Assembly (NCBI GenBank): GCA_026770025.1
Contig: JAMXDE010000035.1
Location: 186,001-250,000, forward strand
Direction: 5' to 3'
Origin: Craspedostauros australis
Taxonomy: Eukaryota; Bacillariophyta; Bacillariophyceae; Mastogloiales; Achnanthaceae
Length of the DNA stretch: 64,000 bases
In this document: positions 30,694 to 42,249 of the stretch, in pieces
How positions within the stretch are numbered: position 1 is the stretch's first letter
Layout of the letters: the number at the start of each line of letters is the position of its first letter
Position numbers and translations under genes: made by a program
Notes under the pieces: generated by a model
What the model was told of the DNA's origin: nothing
Seen by the model: the letters and a program-made list of their open reading frames with translations, nothing else
The model's database searches: none

Positions 30694-33687
30694 ATGGTAA
30701 GTCAAGCCATGATGCTGCGCTCTATTCATCGTTGCTTCGACGCTCATTTTTCATTCATTATCCAGTGATGTGTTTGGCGCAGCACACCGCCATCGTTGCT
30801 GCCATTGCGAGTATAATACAACCGTCTTCATCTGCTATTGCCAACCCAGACCCATTCGCTCACCACCAGTTTCCATCGCATTGCATTCCCATTGCAATCC
30901 CATTCTTCCCAATCGTGCACTCATTCTATCACTGATGTGCACAGTCCGGAGCCTGGTCGAAAGGAGCCAACAAGGCAGTGGCAACGCCACCCTCCAGTCT
31001 GCAGCAGGCCGCTGGTGCACCATCTGGAAGACGATCCAGCACCAGCAGCATCAACAGCAACGGCGGCAACAGAAGAGGCGGTGGTGGCCGAGGAGGTGGG
31101 GGCGGCGGTGGACGTCGTGATTTCCGCGACCGCGACAGCGACGGTTTTGGTGGCAGAGGTGCAGGCCGTGGCGGAGGCGGAGGTCGTCGCGATTTCCGTG
31201 ATAGCAGCGGTGGCAGAGGTGGACGCGGCCGTGGAGGTGGACGCGGCGCCCGACGCAGCAGCTACGACGCAGACAACAATGGCGGAGGTCGCGGGAATCG
31301 ACGTAGCAGCTACGACGCAGACAACAATGGCGGAGGTCGCGGGAATCGACGTAGCAGCTACGAGGGAAACAACAACAATGGCGGTGGACGCAGCAACCGC
31401 CGCGATTCCAACAGCCGCGGTGGTGGACGTGGCAACCGCCGCAGCAGCATGCGCGAGCTCATGAAGGACATCCAGCTTCTCGATGCCGGTGCGGGCAAGA
31501 CGCCGGCCCAGCGCAGCGTCAAGCGCATCTCGGCACGCGTCTTCATGACCGTGCGCATGCGCTACATCGAGCCGTTGCCAGACTTTCAGCCGCATGACGA
31601 ATGCCATTGGACGGATGATGATCGTCTCGAGATCCTCAAGCTGTCCGGCATGAAGGCCATCGAGCTTGGTGATGTGTCCAAGGAGAAACCCAACAAGAAT
31701 AAGGATACCGCACCGCCGCTGGAGAGCTGCAAACCGCTGCAGGTCAACGAAGACACCAGATGGAAGCCGAAGATCATGAAGGAAGGAGAGGACGAAGAAG
31801 AGGTCAAGGAGGGTGAGGAAGATGTCGAGGAGATCGTGTCCAAGGCCCTCCTCATCCTCAACAAGGTCTCGTGGACCACGGTCGGCAAGTTCTCCACCAC
31901 ATTCATGGAGGTCACCAACCTCGCCGAGAACAAGGAGGTGCGAGCGAAGGTCATTGAGATCCTCGTGCAGAAGTCGCAGATGGAACATCACTTTGGCCCA
32001 CTCTACGCCAAGCTCTGCGCCAACATCGCCTTCCAGGTCAAGCCATTCAAGAAGGAGCTCCTCTATCACTGTCAGGACGAATTCACCACCGACACGGCCA
32101 CCAAAATCGCGGAACGCACCAAAGACGTCACCGACACGGAAGAAATCGCCTACCATTCGGGACTCATCCGCAAGGCCTACATCGGCCACATGAAGTTCCT
32201 CGGCGAGCTCTACATGCTCGACGTCTTCAAGCTCAAGAACATGATGGAATGCCTCAAGATCCTGCTCAAGGACGCAGCGAACGAGGAGAACATCGAGTGC
32301 TTCGCGCACCTCATGACCACGATGGGACAAAAGCTGGATGATCATGCCAAGCAAAACAACCAACCCTTCGACTGGAATCGTGTGCATGACGTCAAGGCTT
32401 CCAGCACCATCTCCAAGCGCACGCAGTTCCTGCTGCAGGATCTGCTCGAGCTGAAACAGCGAGGTACGTTGCGTGCGCGTCATATTGCGTTACGTTGTGG
32501 AGTGCTGTTTTTCTGACTGTGATTCTGTTTGTGGCAGCGTCGTAGTCTCCTGCACTCTACTTAGTTTGGAGGCGACTGTCTTCCGTTGCGCGTACATCCC
32601 TCGCAGCCCCGCTCTGATATCACCCGCAACTCACCCGATTCCAATTCTCGATCACTTTCTCCCGTATCTCGTGCAATTCCGCATCTGCACATCGCCATTC
32701 TCTCGCGCACACATGTGCACATGCATTACTTGCAACACTAACACTGCAGGTTGGATCTCGCGACGAAAGGAAGAAAAGGCCAGGTCGTTGGACGAGATCC
32801 ACGACGAGATCGCCCAGGAGGAACAGAAGGCAGCCGGTTCAAGCATCAAGTCGATGCGCCGCCCCAGCCAGTCCTCGTTGCGGCGAGTCACCAGCGTCCC
32901 CAACGCCCCCGCCATGGACAACGATGGATTCACCGAGATCACGCCACGGACACTCAAGAAGGTTCATAGCAAGGGAAGCTCGCTCAGCAACATGGCTTCC
33001 CTGCCATTCAATGCCAAGGGCATGCGCCAGCCAATGATGAAGCGCTCGCAAAGCCAACCGATCAGCCTGTCCAGTGATATACCATCGCCGGCTGGCGGAT
33101 CGAAGCCAAAGGTCACCGTGGCTGTCAAAACGCTCGACGAATGCAAAAAGAAGATGAAGAGCACGCTGAAGGAGTTTTTCTTCGTCGGCGATACAAAGGA
33201 CGCCATGCTCAACATTCAGGACCTGATCATGGCAGATCACGAAGGTTCGGACGCTCGCGAAAAGCAGATAATGCAAACTGCCTTCTTCTTCGTCATGGAG
33301 GCCAAAAAGGGCGATCTGCCCAAATTCTTCACGCTCCTCCGCGAATGCGTCCCCAAGCTGGCACCCGCAACCATCCCAAATGCCCTGCAGGATCCGTTGG
33401 AATTCTTGAATGACATCGAGCTCGATGCGCCGTTGGCGCGGTCCCATCTGGCGCAGATCGTCGGTGAATTGATCACCCTCAACGTTATACAAATGGATAT
33501 ACTGACCAAGAACTCACCCGACTACTTTCGCGAAGAGAGCAAGGCAGCCACATTCGCTTGCAAGGTCTTGAAATCGATGAAGGACCGAGATCCGACACCA
33601 GAAGACATTGCAATCGTGGAATCGTTGAAGACGGAAAAGGATGGCGATGCGACGGCACAAGAACTGATCGCGGCGGCTGTCTTGTAA
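30694..33687 (+). CDS. eIF4G-like MIF4G-domain protein; first coding exon is only ATG
   Basis: Exons 30694-30696, 30945-32463 and 32750-33687 give 819 residues. The start ATG is followed at once by GTAAGT, and the 3' site at 30944 opens on SGAWSKGANKAV in a continuous frame. The N-terminal third is RGG/GGG-rich (RNA-binding, disordered), with a duplicated 13-residue unit containing RSSYDADNN. The MIF4G domain lies at about 285-510 (KALLILNKVSWTTVGKFSTT to LLQDLLELKQRG); the second intron joins it to WISRRKEEKARSLDEIH, the expected family sequence. A further helical region follows to the end (LKEFFFVGDTKDAML), resembling an MA3 segment. MIF4G proteins bind eIF4A and eIF3 and recruit ribosomes to mRNA. 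This short form resembles plant eIFiso4G more than full eIF4G. No clear eIF4E-binding motif was located. Confidence 0.88.
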
Positions 33688-34663
33688 GAAGCAGACGCCA
33701 CACGGTTAAGGCACGCCATGTAAGCTGCCCACAAGAAGTTAAAACTACAAGTATAGACAAAGGCAGGTTCCCACACACGCGCAGAGAGAGAGAGAGAAAG
33801 AGATTGGGTAGGCATTCAGTGCTCTCTCTTTTTGGGAGGACGCCCGGTGTCCAGTCGATTGGAGGAAGTCAAGCCTGTTCGTTGGGATGCAACTGTCACC
33901 AGAACACGTAACGAAATAATGAAGCCAAATTTTAGCCTGTCATTCGCCCGCTCATTGAACTTGAATCGTGGTGGAATCTTGGATCTCGCCGCATCAATCA
34001 CGTAAGATCCATCCAATCGTGAACATAGATTAATTCACGGGAACGAATCCATCCCACCAAACAAGGACAACCTCCGAACACACACAACTCGGAGTCGCAT
34101 CGTGGGATGATGGAGTGCCCACAAATGTTCCTGACCGGCGAGAGCAAACCACGGAGCAGAATAGAATACTCTATGCTCCACTCCGCTCCACAATACTCGT
34201 CTCATACCCACGAATGTCGAAGAAGGAAGATGGATCATCATGATGCCCATCATGACCATCATGATCGTGCGGGTCTCCCTGCCGTTGAAGCCGTCATGGA
34301 GAGACCACGAGTGCCCACGGTGACATTTGGTGGAGTTTTCGGAAGGAGATGGAGCATTGCATCTCCACAAGAGTTGATGTGGCGGCGGAGTGTTTCCAGT
34401 CGCTGCCGTCAGCTTTTGGCAAGTTCCATCACAAACACCCATCGTCAACAACGTTGATCTCCGCTGCATCTACGATTGCGCCTCATGTCTGCGGCCTCCA
34501 TCTTGGCAGGAGAAGCACCACCGACCGCCAGAAACGGCCCTCATTCCGCACGCAACATCCATCGATTCCATTTTATATCTGGACGCGAATCGAATTACAA
34601 AGAAAGGAGGTTTGCTCTGCTGGTGCCCTCCTCCGACTCTATTCACTCTATCCGTTCACAGCC
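33688..34663. other. Intergenic between the eIF4G-like and armadillo-like genes
   Basis: The 3' flank of the eIF4G-like gene includes a (GA)n run near 33783-33802. A compact CATCATGATG palindrome-rich patch lies at 34235-34270. The open frame before 34664 has no family match; the ATG at 34664 begins the next gene. Confidence 0.55.
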
Positions 34664-37600
34664 ATGAAGTTCTTTCGAAGAAGAAACAAGCCATCGAAGG
34701 CAAGCGAGGTGGAGGATACGAGCACGAACACCAACGGCGTAGCGGCTGCAGGCAAACGCAGGTCAAAATCATCAAAGCTGTCGAAACGAGCATTCTTGAC
34801 GACCCGGTCATCCAAGGCAGAAGGGCCTGACGCAAGCCAAATCAAAGCTCCTCGCCAGCAAGGTGAGGATACCACCGGCAAGGACGGAACAACGCTCAAT
34901 GGCAGCCTGAGCAAGCAAGGGGGATCCAGGGATCAAGGCGAAAAGCTTCGCGAAAACGGCAGGATTCACACGGCAGCAGATGCAGACCAAGACTTGACGC
35001 AAACTCCTCCACGGTTGAGACAACAGCGCCATCACCATCATGACCAACATCAGATTTCTGACGTGACGAATCATCCAGATCAATATCACTATGAGCATTG
35101 CCAGCGCGGCGAGCGTCTCCATGGGAGCAACGAAGGAAATGCTGAACATTACGTCAGCTATCTCCCCGAAGAGGAAGATTTTCAGCACGGACCAACCATG
35201 GAGATGGTCCCATCATTATTGCACGATATACAAAACTCCACCATCACATCTCACCCCAAGCCCGCGAGAGCATTGCGGTATCTCTTCGATTTGTCGGAAC
35301 AGACCACTGAGGAAGTGGCAGATGTACCATCTGAGGCGAGTAGCTCCAGCCCACCAACACGGCATTCTCAGCCAGCATCGCTGGGTGGGATCAATAACAA
35401 TGGCGCACGCCAAAGCCAACATCAACATCAACACCACTCATCCAAAGTGTGCGCGAGACGTTTGGAGTTAGTTCAACGTACGCCTAAATTGATCCCCACC
35501 TTGTTCCAATTCCTCGTCAAGTGCCCTTCCAAGTCTTCGCAGCAGTACTTGGTGCTCCTTGTGCTGAACAACTTGAGTATCCCTGCCGAGAACAAAAGGG
35601 TAAGTAGGCGATCATGCAGCGCCAGTCCATGCTGCGAACACGGGATGCTTTGATGCACTCTTTGTCACATTGCTGTGCTCATACCGGTAACGATACGTGC
35701 ATTTCGTTTGCGTTTGACATCTGATCTAACTCTCCTTCCTACGTACATGCTGGGCTCATTCTGAACTGATTCCTCGAACTCGTACGCTACGTATTTATAC
35801 GTGATGCCTGATGCGACTACAGATCGTCGCAATCACGTTTGGCGGGGCGAAATTGTTTGCACGGCTTCTTTGCCAAGATCCATCCTGCCATCTTATTGCA
35901 ATCATCCTCGTCAATTTGACGTTCAGCGATGCAGATCTGCGGTACGATCTCGTTCGGGATCGTCATGATCATCCTTCCGGAAGATTTGACACAGAACGGG
36001 GCAACTCCACGAGCAGCAGCCAAGGTCACGGCGTCATCAGTGAATCCTCTGAGAAACATCGCCGCAACGGAAAGAGTGCACAACGACCCAACCAAGCAAA
36101 CCAGCTGTTGCCAGCCTTGAGCTATTGCGCCTTAGTATCATCCATGACGACGGACGACCTCTCGCAATATCCTGTGCTTCAGCGTGTAGTTCTGAGGAAC
36201 AGTGTTTCATCCACAGAGCCGAATGGCCATGCCGCTCCTACCAACAAACTCGTACCACCCACGCGACTCACATACGATGGCAAATCATTGGAAGCTATTC
36301 CCATCGAGGGCGATGGCATCGAAGCTTTAGATCAGCTCGATCTACAAATGCAATCTCAGGCGCAATCTCAAGTGCCAGCACAGCAATCGCCGTTGCGAAC
36401 AAGCGTAAATGCACCAAAGAAATACTTGAAACTGTACCTGCAGTGCGTGTCAACAAGCGCGCTTCGTCATCCGAACTCGTCCGACCGTGGAATGCGAACA
36501 AACGAAGTCGGTGCCGAATGGGCCACTCGCTCGCTGTCATCCGCGACTTGCAACTTTCCAGATTCTGTTCGCTGGTGTTTGGTCGCTGTCAAGCATGCTA
36601 CGCAGCCGGCTGCCGGGAGCGAAGCGAGCCTCAACAGTATCGGCAACGATGACTCAACAGCATGCTCCCAATTGATGCGCTGTGGCATGATTCCTCTCCT
36701 TTTGCGGTGGATTACGATTGCCACATCTGGCCACAGCGGACCGAGCGGTAGTGGGGCACATGTCCAGCTGACTCCGCATGGATTGGCGGGAACGATCCGT
36801 GGAGCGACGCACATGGATCGAGGACTTCTTAGTCCTGATCGCAAGACTCGCGAGGATACCAGTAGGGGCAATGATGATGATGATGATGATGTTGCTGATG
36901 ACATTCGATTGCTCCGCCCATCATTCACCCCAACCCAAAGTCAGAGAAAAGGTTTCGAGGACAGCACCCCAGATACGCAAAGCACAGCGATGTCATCTGT
37001 GACACCCCTTCCCACCACACCGCTGGTGGACGACCTCACAGTGTTCAGCTTCGACACGTCAACGTCAATCCACCATGCTCCATCGCTGCAACAAACAACG
37101 AGTCGTAATGGCAACGATGGGATCCAGTACTTCAACACACCCACAGAATGGGACAACGGTAACTCCATCCAGGACTCTGCGCTCTTCATCATCATGAATC
37201 TATCCCTATGCGAGTCCACCAGACCAGAGCTGATACGATGCAATGCAGTCAACGTGCTATCGTACATCACGCAGTATGCAACTAAGGCGACTGGCGCAAA
37301 CACATTTCCGCTCACAGATGCGAGCGAGGCGTCGAAGACCAAGAGGCAGCAAATCGCCAAGTGTGAATGGCAAGGGATGAAGGCTGTAAGTTTATGGCAT
37401 CGAGAGTTGCGGTAGGCTCAACCCGCATGTTGGGCATTGCTCCTACCAGCATGCCGACCTGCTGCGGATTGTTTCGTTGTTGAAGATATGCGTACGCTCG
37501 TTCCAGATCCTCTCATTCCTCTCATTGTATTCCGTTCCATTCCATTCCGTTGATCTTCGGTTTCGGTTGCCGAACCGTGTTTCCGCCTCGACTTTTGTCT

Positions 37601-39380
37601 CTCGCTCGCTCTTGCGTTTTCTGCTTGCGCAATCGTCATCACCGCGACATGCACGGGTCATAGAAAATGGCGCTTGCGTACCTCATCGGATCAGAAGGGC
37701 ACTTCGGACAGCGGGAAGCTTCGAGTGCGCGTGCGGTTCACAACGCAAAATCCAAGTCGCGATATTTTCAGGAGTCGCTGGACCACCCGTCGCTCCTTGC
37801 AATGACGACTAGAGAAGTTGATTCATTGGTGGAACTGCTTGCGAATTCTCTCCAAAACAGAGCGAAGAAAGGTCCCGGTGGCTACTTGGCATCAACCTTC
37901 AACGCCAAGTATGTGCTCTTTGCCATCCGTTGCCTTCTCACCCAAACCTCCAACCAATTGAAGATCGCAGGAATGGACCAACGTGGAGCGACAAACGTAG
38001 GCGGCGACGCATCTCGAATGGCGCGGCTGAACTGCCTTCTCATGAAGGTCCTCGCACACCATTCAGTTCCAAGGTCAGCAAGTTTGAAAGCCAAGCGAAT
38101 GCATCGTGCGAGGTCTGGGGTGTCGATATCAAGTTCATCGGTATCGTCATCGACTTCATCCGGATCATTGAACGTTGCTATTGATTCCGAAGCTGCCGAA
38201 TATGCTGTATTCTCGATGTACTTGTTGTCGAGCCACGGTTTCAAGGTATGTACGAATACCGAAAGTTGCACGAGATGTTGTGCCTGTCGCCAAAACACAA
38301 TTCCATCAGAGTTGGTGCTCAACTCTCCTTCAATCGCTGGTGGATTGCTACTGTATCCGTATGCTACACTGCCAGTACTTACTCGCACATGTGAGAGCCA
38401 AAATCGGTCCCGCTCTACCATTATTTATTATGGTGACACCTCATTGGCTTTGGCAGCACTTCAACCCATTTCCATGTTTCTTCACGCCTCGTCTCACATC
38501 ACACTTCATGTTCCTTGTTGTTCTTTGACCTTGGACTTGGACTTGAACTTGGGCTTGGGATTCCAATCAAATCGAGCTGTGCCGTGTTGAACAATAGTCC
38601 GCTTTCCTGCCATCGATGTTCTCCAGCACGGAGCATCAGAACTGCCTCGCAGCCAAGGTCCTGATGTCTTACTTGCACACGCCATTCATCACGGACGCTG
38701 GGCGACACGCCGCTGAGCAGCTGCTGTTGCGATTGAGGCACCTTGCATTCCACTGGAGCATCCACGACGTCGCACTCCACAAGGGCCGCGTCCCATCCAC
38801 TTCTGATCTCACCTTCGGAGGCGGCCTGCTGGGTGATATTGGGAGAATTCGAGTCGAGAAGCGTCTTGATGGTGCCGAACCCTCTGGCAACATCTTCAAT
38901 CGGCGTGTCATACGTCTACGCCGATCAAGGTCGACTGCGGCGGAAGTTGATCACGACGCAGCAAACGCAAATAGCATACCGAGTGGTACCATGTACGTCA
39001 GCGCTCTGCATGCTGCGCAGGGCTTCTCTTTCAGAAGCTCCAAGTCAGAAGCAAGCAGTCGAGATTCTATCGACGATGTGGATACCGCGAATAGAATTGC
39101 CGCGAGCGCGAGCGGTACAATTGGCGGTGGCGCCTTTGGGTATGAGTGGAGATGGTACGAGGACGATGGAGACAGCGCGGGAAACGTGAGTGAGAAGGAC
39201 AGCGCGGACAGTCGATCATCCGCAAGACTAAAAACAGAGGCGGCAACAAACCCGATCAGTTCCATGAAGTCGATGCTCCTTTCGCAGTTTGGGAATCTTG
39301 CCGAGATCAAGCAACAGAACAACGAACCGTTGTCATTCCTGGGATTTCGATGTGGATGGCCATCTGATCAGGTTGAATGA
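34664..39380 (+). CDS. Hypothetical armadillo-like protein, four exons
   Basis: Exons inferred at 34664-35599, 35823-37385, 37664-38245 and 38640-39380, all phase 0, giving about 1273 residues. The N-terminus is basic and Ser/His/Gln-rich. Helical repeats resembling armadillo/HEAT units appear in scattered blocks: LIPTLFQFLVKCPSKSSQQY with LVLLVLNNLSIPAENKR, then AKLFARLLCQDPSCHLIAII, KYLKLYLQCVSTSALRHP, LLRWITIATSG, ALFIIMNLSLCESTRPELIR and KAKMALAYLIGSEGHFGQ. Long acidic, Ser-rich inserts separate them. The first splice is well supported because the helix runs through it. The third acceptor (37664) could instead be 37712. The 3' end is uncertain: a perfect GTGAGT at 39186 may start another intron. 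No named family is recognised; a scaffolding role is only a guess. Confidence 0.65.
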
Positions 39381-40420
39381 CGGGTCTGTTCTGGGTATTG
39401 GCTTTCTCTGCTGCGAGAGCCCCGTCGCAAACAGTTTGCACTTCGGTGGCGAGAGTGCGTTGGGCTGGAGGTTGCGGCGCTAAAGTGCATCATTGGTAAC
39501 GTATAGGAGTAGTAGTAGAGAGAGAGAGAGACATCACGATCATTCCTCGAACACTCGCTGACTCGGGTCATGCAACGATACTGTGCGACAATCCGAATAT
39601 ATCCAGTATCGCGTACGAGCACAGAGGATGCCATGTTCGAGATCTCTCTCAGCGCAGCGGTTCTAAGCGCGTATGTGAGTGAATCACAAATCCGAATGTC
39701 ACCGACAGTATCGATGATTGAGGTGGTAGCACAAGATGAAGCTTCTCTCTGCCATCTTAACCCATCTCGTAGAAGAACTGTCACTGTCGAGAAAAAGTGA
39801 GAAGGCAAATGTATCAGGCCCAACCGAAAATCTTGGGGACTTGAAGTGGAGGACTGTGGTTGGGGTTGCCGCAAGAAGCGATCTCGGCGAAGATCGCATC
39901 GATCGCCGATCTGCGGTACTGAGGGTCCACCAGCACAACAAAAGAGGGAGTTGTCCTCATCGGCGTACGCAACCCGAACTATCTGTCCAAGGAGGAGCGG
40001 AGCAGGGAAGGGCATCTGGTTCTGGGTGTCCGTTAATACCAGTCGGCAGCCCAATTGGCCAGCCAACAGGTGCGTCGCCGCGTGTGGCACGTGCAAGTAT
40101 GGTATGCCCCCAGGTGAGGATTCTTGATGTGGCTGTCGGAGTACAAACAGGCAGCGGTAGTACTGTACTGGTGTTGGAAATGATGCTGGTGACGATGCTG
40201 ATGCTGACATCGATGCTGATGCTGACATCAATGCTGATGATGGTAGCATTTGATGATGGTAGCATTTGATGTTGCTAGCAATTGATGTCGCTAGCAATTG
40301 ATGTGGTGCAGGATGGAGGAACAAGTGTCGATCAATACCAACCAAGAGGCAATGGGTCAACGGGTCAACGATGCAATGAGCATGAGCATGAACATGAGCG
40401 ACAGCAAGAATCAATGGCAA
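39368..40420 (-). other. Open frame of 350 codons of doubtful status
   Basis: An uninterrupted minus-strand frame with His/Ser-rich, family-less sequence. On the plus strand, short protein-like stretches also occur (around 39345-39483, VDGHLIRLNDGSVLGIG, and around 39926-40030, EGVVLIGVRNPNYLSKEERS). I cannot decide whether this is a gene, antisense to extra exons of the armadillo-like gene, or chance. Confidence 0.2.
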
Positions 40421-40697
40421 GGGGGTCGCAAGTATGGTGCGCTACGTTTGACAACTGTCCCGAGCAATAGTGGAATTGCTGCTGCACTGATAAACACTCT
40501 GTTTAGTTCTATGGAGTCCTTGTTCTATTTGCGTTTACCCCTTTCGCATTCAAGTGCAAAATTGATGCGTATTCTATTCCTCCTGCGGATTCGGCATCTC
40601 TTGCAGCTGTGTCTATTGCGCTGCCCGGCACCATGCGGTGCTTTACGTTGGCATACAGCCAAACAATTATGAAAGTTTTGCAGGGACGGCTTTCGTA

Positions 40698-42249
40698 TCA
40701 GCCATCTGCTGGGTTCTCGGCCGCGAAAAATCGAATGTCTTCATTCATCTCTTCGATGGATGCTGGCATCTGAAAGCCGCGAAATTCCACGCTTTCGCAC
40801 CACCCTGAAGCTGTCGTCGTTGTTCTGTTCTTGTGACCGTCCACGTTGTATGAATGTGATGATGATTGCGTACCAGCAAGGTTCATGTACGGCCAGCCGC
40901 ACATGGTGCCATCAACAGAATCATCAGCGTTGCTGCTGTTGCTGTTGCTTGAAAGGAAGCCCGACCCGCGCGACGGTTTTGGTGAAATCTGCATTCGAGC
41001 ATCCAGAATCGGTGTCGGTTCCATCATTTCACACAGCAGACCTGTGTCAGGTGGCCCTGATTCGCGTTGTGGGCTTTGCTGAAGGTATCGCAAGTCGTGG
41101 TGCTGTTGGCTCAGGCTGGACATGGCGTTGGCGTTCACGTTTCCGATGGATATGGGCTGCGGTTCAAGCTGCTGGAATCGAAGCACTGCTTCACCTGTGC
41201 TTCTTTCCTGTTGCGGACTCAGAGTCGAGCCGTATGGTTTGCAAGTATTGGCGGTCAATGGTACAATGTCCGCCATGCTGATGTTGTTCTTGCAGGCTGT
41301 GGGATACTCGGATGGCTCGAAGACTGGTCTTTGAAGCAGGTTGCTGTTGGCCATATCTTTGTACCAACCCGCGCTGAAATCTTCCACCCTATCACTGTGA
41401 TAGTTGGGGCTGCGCAAGGCAGATTCTTGGTCGATGCATGGGTGGTACCTAGTGGTGGTGTTGTATTGCTTGCTGGCATTCTCGTTCCATGGCTTGTTCT
41501 TGATCATGCTCCTCTTTCCACTTTTTGGGAGGCGTGTCATCTTCAGACACAGCATTGGGTACCCTCGGAGGAACAGGCGGTGGTAGTCTGTGTGTCATTC
41601 GCCACAGTGATGCGATGGTACAGCGTAGGACATAGAGAGTTCACGTATGTGCATGCGCAAAGTATGGAAAGGTGAAGAGGAAGAGCAAGTTGGTGCGCAA
41701 GTTGGTGAGAGTGTGTCGGGATGCTGATGTTGCTGTTGTTGCTGTTGTTGGTGGTGTTGTTGGTGTTGCAGCGAGTACTGCGCACTGTGTTTATCACCAC
41801 CAAGGCAGAACATTGAAGCGTGATTCACACTGTTTTGGACCAAGAGCTGTGGTTGTTGCTGAGACAGCGGATGTAACTATTCTACACAGGTCGAACTTAC
41901 ATGCACCTTTGTCCAGACCCTCGGTGATACGTTGGAAGCAGTACATGTTCAGCTGTCTGCAGAAGCTCTTGAAGACTGATTGGTTGAAGTACTGCTTCAT
42001 GACCTTGCGTTCGAACTCCTTCCTCTTGTGGACGCGGAATGCCCTGCCATGCGGTTGCCAGGAGATGATGCCCGCCAACCCTGCACTGTCTGCGGTTGAC
42101 AACAAGTTGTGAAGGGTGATTGGGAATGACTGTTTCGAAGCGTCGGCTGCGTTGTCCACATCTTTCCTGGCAGCTGAAGTGTCTGCTGATGCAGATGCGG
42201 CTTCGGATGCTGATGTGGACGTGGAATTGTTGTTGGTTTGGGCTGCCAT
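40698..42249 (-). CDS. Heat-shock-factor-type DNA-binding protein, two exons
   Basis: Exons 42249-41901 and 41587-40698 (minus strand) give 412 residues. The HSF domain spans about 41-140: FPITLHNLLSTADSAGLAGI, ISWQPHGRAFRVHKRKEFER and YFNQSVFKSFCRQLNMYCFQ. Splicing across GTAAGT...CAG (phase 1) joins DKGA to YYHRLFLRGYPMLCLKMTR, the exact continuation seen in other stramenopile HSFs, so the intron is well supported. The rest is Asn/Ser/Pro-rich without a clear coiled-coil trimerisation region, as in many of the expanded diatom HSFs. The ATG at 42249 has a good context (ACC-ATG-G); an upstream in-frame ATG at 42384 would add 45 residues. Probable transcription factor binding inverted GAA-type sites; its targets are unknown. 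Confidence 0.88.
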
